NCBI GenBank assembly: GCA_051453625.1
Contig: JBOZIK010000001.1
Coordinates: 150,437,313-150,501,312 of the forward strand
DNA length: 64,000 nt
From: Welwitschia mirabilis
Taxonomy: Eukaryota > Gnetophyta > Gnetopsida > Welwitschiales
Reading direction: 5' to 3'
The notes beneath the pieces were generated by a model. That model did no database searches. It was not told where the DNA came from and saw only the letters and a list, made by a program, of their open reading frames with translations. Numbering within the stretch: position 1 is the stretch's first letter; each line of letters begins with the position of its first letter. Positions 37,021-46,440 of the stretch are shown here, piece by piece. Both the position numbers and the translations under genes were made by a program.

Positions 37021-37094
37021 TTTCCCTTTATCATGATCTTTTTTGAACTTTGAGTAACTTATTTTTATTCTTCTACTTGCCTTACCTTATTTAT

Positions 37095-37194
37095 NNNNNN
37101 NNNNNNNNNNNNNNNNNNNNNNNNNNNNNNNNNNNNNNNNNNNNNNNNNNNNNNNNNNNNNNNNNNNNNNNNNNNNNNNNNNNNNNNNNNNNNN
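37095..37194. other. Scaffold gap, 100 N, at the copia duplication junction
   Basis: A fixed-length gap that falls exactly where copy I of the copia segment stops and copy II begins. Its flanks do not repeat each other directly, so the true distance is unknown and the tandem arrangement rests on the scaffolding. Confidence 0.95.
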
Positions 37195-37439
37195 ACATAA
37201 ATTTTTTATAGAATTTCTTGATTTTATCTTTGAGCTAACTTCTTTAATAATAGATCCTAAAGAGTGATCTTTTAGCTCTTTATACTTTTTAGTAGTGACT
37301 TCTTTTGTTGAAACTTCTTCTTCTTTTTGGGTGGAAATTTCTATTATTGTGGGGGTGCTTGGAGATATGTTTTCTTCATCATTGGAAGGGATAGATTTTG
37401 TGCTAATATCATCTATTTGTAGATTTATTGATTCTTCCA

Positions 37440-38210
37440 TAGTTAAGATTCTCTTTTTAAAACATGATAAGCTCTACTTCTAGTTGAATATCTAAAAAAT
37501 ATTTCTTCATTAGCCTTAGATTCAAATTTGCTTAGTTGTTTTCTATCTTTTTAATACATAATACTTACTATTGAAGATTTTAAAATAAGAAATATTTAAT
37601 TGTCTTCCTTTTCATAACTCAGAAGCTTTGTATAAATTCCAGGTATAAATAAACTATGTTTATGATATAACATACAATGTTAATAGCTTCATCCCAAAAA
37701 CGATTTTGGAACCTCCTTATCATTCAACATTGTTCTTGTCATTTCTTGAAGGACTCTATTTTTTCTATCAGTAATTTCATTTTGTTGATGTGTTATAGGG
37801 GCAGAGAATTGAAGATCAATATCATTGTTAATATAATACTTTTCAAATAAATGGTTTTTAAACTAACCATTATGGTCACTTCTTATTTTCTTTATAGTAT
37901 ACCCTTTCTTATTTTGAATTTTACTGCATATTTCAAGCTAATGTTTATATGTTTTAAGTTTATTTGTAAGAAAGGCAACTCATGTATATCTTGAGAAGTC
38001 ATCAATCATGGTTAGAAAATAGCATTTACCTCCTACACTTTGGGTTTGATCTAGTCCTACCAATTCCATGTGAATAATTTCTAAAGGCATGGATGTGAAA
38101 ACTTGGTTTTTACTCTAGTGTGATGTTCTTATTTTTTTACTTTTTGGCATGCATCATAAAGATCATTTTTTTAACATTTATTTTTGGAATTTATTTGATA
38201 ATTTCTTTTC
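37440..38210 (-). pseudogene. Copia integrase, copy II
   Basis: Homologous to 34,990-35,770. On the minus strand the phrases around 38,060-37,980 (LVGLDQTQSVGGKCYFLTM) and 37,790-37,740 match the copia integrase core. It ends toward 37,440, where the linker to RT starts. Stops and shifts are present. Confidence 0.75.
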
Positions 38211-38219
38211 TAATAATCA

Positions 38220-38760
38220 TTTTTAAAGATTAAAATTCACATGACCTAAATGTTTATGCCAAATCTCTTCTTTATTAACATGAGAAAAATAACAAGCAGA
38301 AAATGATTGATCAATGCTATAAACATTATCTATTTTATTTTCTTTGAGAATAATATCATTCATTTTCCCATGTTTAACTTCATATTTAGTACTATCAAAA
38401 ATGACCTTATAACCTTTCTCACAAATTTGACTAATACTACATAAATAATAATTTAAGCCATTCATCTATAATACTTCATTTATTTTAGGTAGGTTACCTT
38501 GATCGATGCTTTCGATTCCTTCTATTTTGGCTCTTTTAGTATCATTGAAGGTAACTTCTTCTCTATCAAAGTCATTTAGCTATTTGAATCTATACTTTTC
38601 TCCCATCATATGTCGAGAGCAGACACTATTCAAATACTAGCTAGTGCCATTTGAAATCTTAAAAGTTATTTGAATCAAAAGACTTTCCACATCATTAGCT
38701 TTCACCCTATTTAGTCCTTTTAGACTGATGTGGTATACTTCCCCTTGGAATAAATTTAAA
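38220..38760 (-). pseudogene. Copia protease and GAG-pre-integrase, copy II
   Basis: An 80-codon open stretch at 38,465-38,223 reads LNYYLCSISQICEKGYKVIF, later DNVYSIDQSFSAC and IWHKHLGHVNFNL. That is the GAG-pre-integrase domain (the WH-RLGH-N signature). Upstream, near 38,620, the protease site reads YLNSVCSRHMMGEK, so the catalytic Asp is Asn and Gly is Val. It is the clearest copia domain in the window. Confidence 0.85.
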
Positions 38761-39389
38761 TGGAAAGGTACTAACTGAATTTAAAAATAACATCAATTTT
38801 TTAGCATTATCAAATAACTTTGAATGGTCTAAATTATTACAAAAATGACATGTAACATTAGAAATAAACTTATTTTGCTAAGTTACCTAATTTTGCTAAT
38901 TTTATGATTTTTGAAGGATGAAACTAATACCTGTCTTTTCATGAGCTGGTTTCTGTATTCTAAGTACCTATTTCAATTTAATTGAATCACTAGAAAATTT
39001 ATTAAGAAAATGTGATAAGTTATTTACCTCTAGTATAAGTTCAGAATTTTCAGATTTGGCCATCTTGTATTTCATTTTTAATTCCTCTTTTTCTTTAGTA
39101 ATTGTTTTCTCAATCTTATTTAGATCATTTATGCATTTTGCCAATTTTTCACACTCCATATAAAGTTCCTAACAGATGTCTTCAAGCTTATTCTAATCTT
39201 CTTCAATGAATTCTAAATTATCAAGTTTAGATGTACTAGGTAGGTTCTGTAATAGAGGCATAATTGTCATGAAGGAGAGCCTTTGATATCCATCTAAATC
39301 TTGTCTATAACTGCTCTCATCATTCTCATTCACATTATTACATATAGCAATGAATGAAGATGTCTTTGACTTTTTTTGTTTTCACTTAT

Positions 39390-39450
39390 TATTCAGACAC
39401 TCATTTGCAATGTGTTCATAGCCTTTGCATGTATAACATTGGATTTATTT
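39390..39450 (-). pseudogene. Copia gag zinc knuckle, copy II, all ligands kept
   Basis: The minus strand reads CYTCKGYEHIANEC, a perfect C-x2-C-x4-H-x4-C knuckle typical of retrotransposon gag. A coiled-coil-like Lys/Glu-rich open stretch (39,159-38,968, with EKTITKEKEELKMKYKMAK) lies downstream of it. Confidence 0.85.
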
Positions 39451-39479
39451 TCCTTTATGTTGATCTTTTCTAAACTTTG

Positions 39480-40320
39480 AATGACCTTTTTTCATTCAAC
39501 TACTTGGCTTGCCTTCTTTCTTTCTTTCTTCTATGCAAAAATTTATTAAATCTTCTTGCTAGTAGAACAACTTCATCATCATCAAGATCTTTATCTAATT
39601 TTTTTGAATTGTATTCTTCTTGCACATATTTCAAAGTAATTCATTTATTTTTGTCTTTAAAAAATTTTAATTCATAAGTTTCTAGTTACCTTATAATTCT
39701 TCAAGAACCATTATATCTATGTCCTTGCTTTCTTTGATTGCAGTGACTTTTGGCTTAAGGCCATCTTTACCTTATACATTCTTTTACCTAAACTTGCCAT
39801 GGAATTTATGATGTCATAAGTCTAGCAAAGAATTCTTGTATAGCATCCACCTCATCCATATGAATGTCTTTAAATTTGAAAATAACCATTTGAAGTTTGG
39901 CCTGCCTAATAGTGGATGTTCCTTCATGTGCAATTTCAAGTATGTTTTAAGCTTCTTTTGTAAATTCACAGTTTAAAATTCCTTTGAACTCATCTATATA
40001 AACTACACAAAAAATCACATTAAGAGCATGGACATATATGGTAGTTTTGGATCTATCAGTGGGAATCCATTGGTCTCTAGTTTTTTCTACTATAATGGTA
40101 TTTTCATATGCATCAGTTTTTAGTTAGAGCAGATACAATATAACCATTGTAAATGATTTCTTTAATGTCTACATCTAGGGATCTAAGAAAGATTTTCATA
40201 TGGGCTTTTTAATAAGCATAGTTTAATGCATCAAAAATGGATGGATGACTAGTGGAAAAACCATCTAAAGGATTACTCATTTTTAAATTCTAAAGTCTAG
40301 ACCTATTAGGATCTAACACA
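39480..40320 (-). pseudogene. Copia gag (UBN2-type) remnant
   Basis: On the minus strand, starting near 40,280 (MSNPLDGFSTSHPSIFDALN), the frame shows KAHMKIFLRSLD, then HALNVIFCVVYIDEFKGIL, CEFTKEA, ILEIAHEGTSTIRQAKLQM and IHMDEVDAIQEFFARL down to about 39,800. This matches the gag N-terminal domain of plant copia elements (AKEAWDILE-HEGT---K-KLQ-L). It lies directly downstream of the primer-binding site. Scattered stops. Confidence 0.8.
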
Positions 40321-40331
40321 GACTCTACCAA

Positions 40332-40343
40332 GTTCTAATACCA
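40332..40343 (-). other. Copia primer-binding site (initiator Met tRNA type)
   Basis: The minus strand reads TGGTATTAGAAC, a 10 of 12 match to TGGTATCAGAGC, the sequence complementary to the 3' end of plant initiator-Met tRNA that primes copia reverse transcription. It lies two bases inside the LTR end at 40,346, as expected. Confidence 0.75.
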
Positions 40344-40345
40344 AA

Positions 40346-41633
40346 TGTGGAATTGAGAACCTTAGAAGAAGGATGGGTAAATAGGATTTAAAAAATAATG
40401 AAATACATCCAAAATAATAAATTTACTAAAAATAAACACTATAAACTTATGTAAATAAATCGAAAACTATTTTGAAAAATAAAAAATGGAAAGTATAGAA
40501 GTACTGAAGAGGATGCACACAAGACTTATAGTAATTTGAGAAACCCCTTACTCCACTCTTGATGATCATCTTCTACCCAAGCTTGATCTAGATCTTTGTT
40601 AAACTCTTTCTAGGTATTTCAAGTTCACCTATAACTTTTACAATTGGACTTTTCTAGGCTTAGTCTCAACCTTTAGCAAAAATGTAAAGTACTGATAATG
40701 GTATGCGGAAATGCATAGGTTTCATCTAATCTCTGGCTTAATAATAACAATGATACATTACTTTAAAAGATGAAATAATTCAAAAGCATACAACACAGCT
40801 GACTTGACCAAGTATACAAGGATAACAATAACTTTTGATTCATCTTTAATCAAGTAGGAAGAATAATAAATAGTATAATAAATAATTTCATAATATTTAA
40901 AAGTGGTACAGTGATTTTTACTCTTGGCAAATTTATAGTTAAACTCTTTTAGGGTTTTTTTACAAGTTAAAAAGACATTTCAATTGAAAAAAATAGGTTT
41001 GCAATGGCTAAAAAATATCATTTTTGTCATGCCTGATTGAATCCTTGAAACTTTTAGTCAACTTGATCTAATGCTATTACTGAAGTTGGTTATCCTCATA
41101 TTCTTTCGATCGATTCCTAATTCTTATGACTCTATGTTCAGTTGATCCCTCACGGTCTAGTTAACTACTTTTCCAGTCACCTTCATATTCATTTGATCAT
41201 CCCCTTATTTAATAAAAATTAAAATACTATTTTTTTCTCTAGGTCTAGTCAACTCCATAAATGTTTGATCAACTTCATACCTAAAAATGATAAACACAAC
41301 TTTAGGTCCAGTTGAGTCCCTAAGAATCCAGTTAACCCCTTAATAATTAGCTATGAAAATTTTATGCTTAGGTCTAATCAACTCCTTAAATCTAGTCATG
41401 TCCTCTTAATCTAGTTTTTTTTCAATGTAAGCTTCAGCTATAGTCAACTTCTTGGGAATCTAGTCAATTCCTTAGAGGGTTTAAAAACTAATAGGTTTAG
41501 GATCAAATTATGAAAAATCATTTCAGCTTCTGACCTACAATGACTAATATTTTTGCACAAGATACAATATGTTTTTCTAAAGAGAAAATATTAGTTTAAC
41601 ATCAAATTGACAAATAATTACTAAACAATTACA
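40346..41633 (-). repeat. Copia 5' LTR
   Basis: About 1.29 kb bounded by TG...CA: plus strand TGTGGAATTGAGAACC at 40,346 next to the primer-binding site, and 'caattaca' ending at 41,633 beside resumed gypsy integrase sequence. The outer end is inferred from the TG/CA ends and from where gypsy sequence resumes. It resembles the solo LTR at 8.44-9.64 kb, including a TTGAC-rich middle zone. Confidence 0.65.
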
Positions 41634-41644
41634 TCTTTATTCTC

Positions 41645-42185
41645 CTTTTGATAATCTTATGATTAGTGATTCTTTTTTGGAGAAATAATGTTTTAGCATA
41701 TCTTTTACTCATCTTCCTTATTGGTATACTAACATAGTTAATTATCTTATTATTATCATAACATCACAACATCAGATTATAATTAAAGAAATTATTTTCT
41801 CTAAAAAATAGATGATTATAAATGGATATAGCCATACCTTTACTATAAGTGCAAAGACTAATGCATGAGAGAATTTGTACCTGAATGGGAAAAATTAGAC
41901 ATCCTTCATCTTTGTCATCATAATGTTTTTGGAGGTTATTTTAGTGGATAAAAAATAACAATGAAAATTATTTACTCTGGCTTTTATTAGCCTAGTCTTT
42001 TCTAAGACTATTTTTATTTTATTAGAATACGTAATGCTATCAGCGAATTAATTTTATAGACCCTATTAAACCATCTTCTAATGATAACAATTACATTTTA
42101 GTGGCTATTCATTATATTACTAAATGGATTAAAGATATTCCTACTTTTATGAACTATGCCTAATCAATTTGCAATTTTATTAGAA
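41645..42185 (+). pseudogene. Gypsy integrase, first half, cut by the CACTA element
   Basis: Shifting plus-strand frames give LMISDSFLEK and YWYTNIVNYL (pre-integrase), then REFVPEWEKLDILHLCHHN and VFGGYFSG (the HHCC finger) near 41,880-41,940, IIYSGFY near 41,975 and NYILVAIHYITKWIKDIPTF near 42,090-42,155. These follow the usual plant gypsy integrase order. The sequence stops at 42,185, where the transposon begins, and its continuation is at 54,334. Confidence 0.85.
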
Positions 42186-42215
42186 CACTACAAGAATTAT
42201 AGGCTTTTAAGGCAT
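42186..42215 (+). repeat. CACTA left terminal inverted repeat
   Basis: 30 bases beginning CACTACAAGAA and ending GCTTTTAAGGCAT. It pairs with 54,304-54,333 read on the other strand with 7 mismatches, mostly in the outer half. The preceding GAA (42,183-42,185) is the target duplication. Confidence 0.9.
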
Positions 42216-42530
42216 AAAAAATTCCTTGAAATCTTTTAAGGCATTTCTCCACAAAACACCTTACAAATCCATGCCTTAAATTCCTATAGACTCTTAAGGC
42301 ATTTCTAAGGTGTTTAAATAAAACAACTTAAAATTTAATTTAAGGTTTTTTCTAAAGAATTACTTTAAAATCTCTTTTAAGGCATTTAAGTAGATAAATG
42401 TCATAATAGGGATTTTGAGGCATTTATTTAATAAAATTCCCTAAATGAATCTTAGAGGGACCTTAAGGCATTTTAGTATATAAGAACCTTGTGGAATTTT
42501 AATAAATAAATGCCTCAAAAGGTATAGCTT
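42216..42530. repeat. Left subterminal AAGGCAT/ATGCCTT repeats
   Basis: Many copies of AAGGCATTT or its reverse ATGCCTTAA, in both orientations (for example near 42,237, 42,272, 42,294, 42,380 and 42,470). Such short subterminal repeats are the usual transposase-binding zones of CACTA elements. They stop near 42,530. Confidence 0.85.
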
Positions 42531-45500
42531 GCGAAAAAAAAATTACAAAGATATCAGAAAGAAGATTTTGCTATGTTATTCGAATTATTACTAAAAGTAA
42601 TCATAAAAACTCACAAATTTCATTGAAAGATAACTTTGGTTAACATAAAATCTAATCAAGAAGATTTCCAGGATAGTTATTTAGCACCAATATTTTCTAA
42701 TAGGTGAGCTCAAAATAAGGGATTTTAGTAGGAAACAACTATGTAATTCTTTTTCCCCGTATAAGTTGTACATAAATTTTTACCTTACTTCTATGAGTAG
42801 ATGAGGGTTGAAAATTGAAAGCATGCATAGAAAATGCATAAGCATAGCTAATTAAAAACCTCTATTTATGATGAGATGTAGGCATAAAGTGTTAAATGGA
42901 TTACCTTACAACTAGTGAAGGTATTATTATATTTTTAAAAGGTAGCATCTCTAGTATCTATGAAGTCTAAGATGTATATCCTTTTAGAAATAATAGTTAC
43001 ATCTCATGGAACATTAACTCATGACGGAATTATTTTTTTTACTTTTCATTATAGATAATCTTAAATGCATTCATAGGTGTATTTTTTTGGTCATTAGAGT
43101 GAGATTTTTTCTAGACTCATATGCTTCTATGATGTGATAAAGTATGGTATTTACTATTAAATCAGTTTTTCTCAAATAAATCTTACACGCCTTCCCTCCC
43201 CACCTACCCATCCAATCTCCAAATCCCATGGCCTAGAAGTTTTATGTCACTCTTGCTAGTCTGTGTCGGTCTCTTTCTTAAATTACTAAATGGATCCAAA
43301 CCCTAATATACTATTAGCTTTCAATGCTTTCCAGATTTTCAAGTCAATTTATAGTTGAATAAGTAGCAAGGCATACTTCCACTTGGGTTATGTAATTGTT
43401 TAGAAACCTTTATCAAACCTTCTCAGGTCCTTCTAGGGTTTTAATCATAGTTCCTTCATAAAGTGCATGGCTCTATTACAGTAGCATACATCACTAAGAA
43501 ACTTCTAAGAGCTATCTACATGATAAAATAAGTTAAAAGAGTTTTTCTAGTTTCATAAACTTGCATGCCATTATTTGTACTAAAGGGTTAGTATAACTTT
43601 TTCATAACTAAATGTTAACACTATGGTATGAGAAAGACATACATTTACAAGCAAGTTATTATGACCTATAATAACTTAGGCTCCATGGGACTCATCTATA
43701 AAATAAAGACTGAATGAGCTAGAACTTTAACAAAATTGTTAGAAAAAAGTTGAAAAATCCATGGCACAATGATAAGAAGATTCTTTCACAAATAACTCTA
43801 ACTTGGTGCTCCAATATTTCTATTTACAATCTATGTTATACTCTTTAAATTATTTTCTTTTTAGTTTTTTTAATTTTTTATTTTACATTCACACATAATG
43901 ATATATTAATATCCCTAATTACTGATCATTCCTTATAATAGATAGAAACAATATACCATTTATCAATTTTATTTATTAGCCGTAGAGATAAAAAGTTACA
44001 ACAATACAATAATCCATTTATACAGAACAACTCCAGCAGTTGTAACATGTTTTAAATGACATACCTGTGTAAATAGATCAGGTAGATAAGGGAGTAAATT
44101 TTCCTCTATTTTTTCTTTTACTTTTATCCTGTTGTAATATTTCAATATCTATTCACTGAAATAAATGCAAAAATACAAATTTTGTTGCATAAAAATGACA
44201 TCAAAAAATATATATTAAATAAAATTCTCAAGAAAGGCAAGCAAAAACATTATTTTTATCACTATCATTAAGAAACTGATGATTATATCAATCAAAATAC
44301 ATGTTAATTAAATTAGAACTCTATTTCATTTTAATATTAAAGGCATTTTTCATTAGAAATGCTTAATATTAAAGGAAATTACATCCATATCTCTTCATAA
44401 TTTAGATGTTAATATAGTCTTAAATCTATTGGTTATGTTTAACCTGATTCATCTCATACTACTATTGTACTATCAACATAACTCTTGATGATAGATCTAT
44501 TTATTTTAGTATGTAGTACAATCCTTTACTAATATGTTCCGTGATTTTATCTGTTCTTGTTATAGTAGTAAAGTTATTAACCATCTAATCATTTAATTAA
44601 TCAACATAGTTAATGGATGCTTAATAGTTCATCTGACTCTTTCCTATGAATTGATGCTTGTTCCAAAGCCCTTCTTAGCACCAAAATCGTTCATATGTGT
44701 TCATTCAAATATGAATTGTTCAGCTTTGCTCTTTATATATTTTTTAATTAAAATGTTATGCATTATGGTTCTTGGCCTAATGTTATTCTAAAACTCATTT
44801 CTTGTAAATGAATATTTCATGCACCACCATTACTAAAAATATTACGAACTAAAGCATCACTGGAATGAAAGCAATATCGTCATCAACATTGTGATCTAAT
44901 AATATGAAATGAGATGAAGGATATAGATTAATAAGTAAAGGATAAAGAATCTAGTGAAATAATGCATAAAGTATCAAAAATCCTTAAAATAACTTATAAT
45001 AATATCCCTTGTCAAAAATACTATAATAGGATTAGTCTTATTTATAACATTCATTTAAAATTTAATCATGAGAAACACTTTTAAGGACTTTTTAATCATG
45101 TGAAAATGCTGAAAATATCATAAGAATAAATAGGAAAGATGTTTTATAATGCTAAAAATGAGAATGTAAATCAAAAAATGCTAAATGTTTAACATAAAAA
45201 CATATGCCCATACTAAAGATCCAAAATCCTAGCACAAAACACATATGCATAGGCTTAATACATAACTACTAAAATTTTAACAATCTTACATGTGTGTTGA
45301 TTCCTAGAAGATGTTGACATAAAGGGCCTAAAGTTACATGTGTGAATGTTAAGAAAATAGTTTATAGCATCATGGAGTCCTTTTCTAGTATTATCTTGAT
45401 GTGTGTTTAATACAAATTTAAGATATGAAAGAGATACATATTGTATCTTATCTACTATTCCATCAAGAAAATCACTTTTTATTTATTCATGGATTACAAA

Positions 45501-46100
45501 AACAAATATAAAATTCTCAAATATAATCAAGATTTAAAAACTAAAATACTTGATAGCTAGGCATATTCTGTTATTCCTATAAGTTTGCAACCTATTCTTA
45601 TTTATATTAAAGCTCGACTCCTTTAGAACTCTTTACATATGTGTTAATAGTAGATGTAAGGAAAGTGAGAGACCATGGATTAGAAGTTATGCATGAGAAG
45701 TACCATATGAAACTCATCAAAAAAATTTCTAACGCTTTAAATGCTAAGTGTAAATACCTTCCCTCTTCCTTCATTTCTATCTTTTCTAGTGTTATTACTT
45801 TTATATTATAAAAAACCAAATTTACTATTTTTCAAGAATAAGTAACACAAATTTTTTATCTCTTTATAGTGTTACCTTTTAATGAATAACTAATAGTGAT
45901 GAATGGATCTATGAGATAAACTAAAGAATGGCTTATGAAAACAGGAATCAAAAGTCTTTGTACCTAGCCTGTGGCCTATGAAAAAAAGATTAACATTATC
46001 CTTTATGGAAAAAAACATAAACAATGAGAGCAAGTAAAAATAGTGATGTTATGAAGACTGTTTGATTCATGATGGCATTGAGTTTTATCAAAGAACTTAA
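42531..46100. other. CACTA interior with no recognised gene
   Basis: A+T-rich sequence without a sustained frame apart from the exon-like piece at 44,065-44,155. Less A+T-rich patches (for example around 43,190-43,330 and 44,640-44,700) may be further captured fragments, but I could not identify a protein in any frame. Confidence 0.4.
44065..44155 (-). pseudogene. Exon-like fragment of an unassigned gene
   Basis: On the minus strand a 91-base segment is bounded by a good acceptor (tttcag) and a strong donor (CACAG followed by gtatgt). One frame reads ILKYYNRIKVKEKI and then ENLLPYLPDLFTQ with a single stop near its start. The splice borders and clean frame suggest a captured internal exon. 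I do not recognise the protein. Confidence 0.35.
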
Positions 46101-46254
46101 TTCTTTATTAATGATAAAATGAAGATAATAGAGAAAAATTTTGGAGAACAAAGTTGAAGGAACCATTTCCTTTCCAGATTAAGTGGCTTTCATAGCTACA
46201 ATTTTTGACTTTTTATTTACCTAAATTTATGAGTAAGTCAGTCATCCTCCTATA

Positions 46255-46440
46255 AAGTCAATGAGTACCCTGTAAGAACTTTGAAATATTATCGATTAGT
46301 AATTTTGAAGTTATCAAAGAATTCTTTTAGAAGAAATTGGACCCCATTCAGCTAGTCTTTGATTTGTTAAGGAATTCTCTTAGTGGAGAAGTTCCCATAG
46401 ACATTCTGATATTAAACATGATAGAGTATGAAGAATCAAG
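46255..46440 (+). pseudogene. Possible leucine-rich-repeat fragment
   Basis: Two successive segments fit the plant LRR pattern L-x2-L-x-L-S-x-N-x-L-S-G-x-I/V-P: LVILKLSKNSF near 46,295-46,330 and QLVFDLLRNSLSGEVPIDIL near 46,356-46,415, separated by a frameshift. A weaker phrase, ENKVEGTISFPD, lies just upstream near 46,150. It could belong to an LRR receptor; the kinase fragments at 51-53 kb are on the opposite strand, so they are not simply the same capture. Identification by pattern only. Confidence 0.45.

Larger units (their letters stand above)
34757..37094 (-). repeat. Copia gag-pol segment, duplicate copy I
   Basis: It runs parallel to 37,195-39,520 over its whole length (for example 34,818 'taaagggtgatcctttagctc' against 37,258 'taaagagtgatcttttagctc'). 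It contains integrase, GAG-pre-integrase, protease and the zinc knuckle. The two copies differ at many positions, so they are not simple assembly repeats of one read. Copy I ends exactly at the 100-N gap. Confidence 0.85.
37195..39520 (-). repeat. Copia gag-pol segment, duplicate copy II
   Basis: The second copy of the segment at 34,757-37,094. It joins on its right to the rest of gag, the primer-binding site and the LTR, while copy I joins on its left to RT and RNase H. Each copy is thus attached to one half of an element. Confidence 0.85.
33560..41633 (-). mobile_element. Ty1/copia (SIRE-like) element inserted in the gypsy pol
   Basis: On the minus strand the order is LTR (41,633-40,346), primer-binding site (40,343-40,332), gag with zinc knuckle (about 40,320-39,390), protease, GAG-pre-integrase and integrase (39.0-37.2 kb, repeated at 36.4-34.8 kb), RT (34.76-33.83) and RNase H (33.83-33.56). 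Integrase before RT is the copia order. It separates gypsy RT (ending 32,730) from gypsy integrase (starting 41,645). No matching 3' LTR was found on the left, so it is truncated or rearranged there. Confidence 0.85.
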
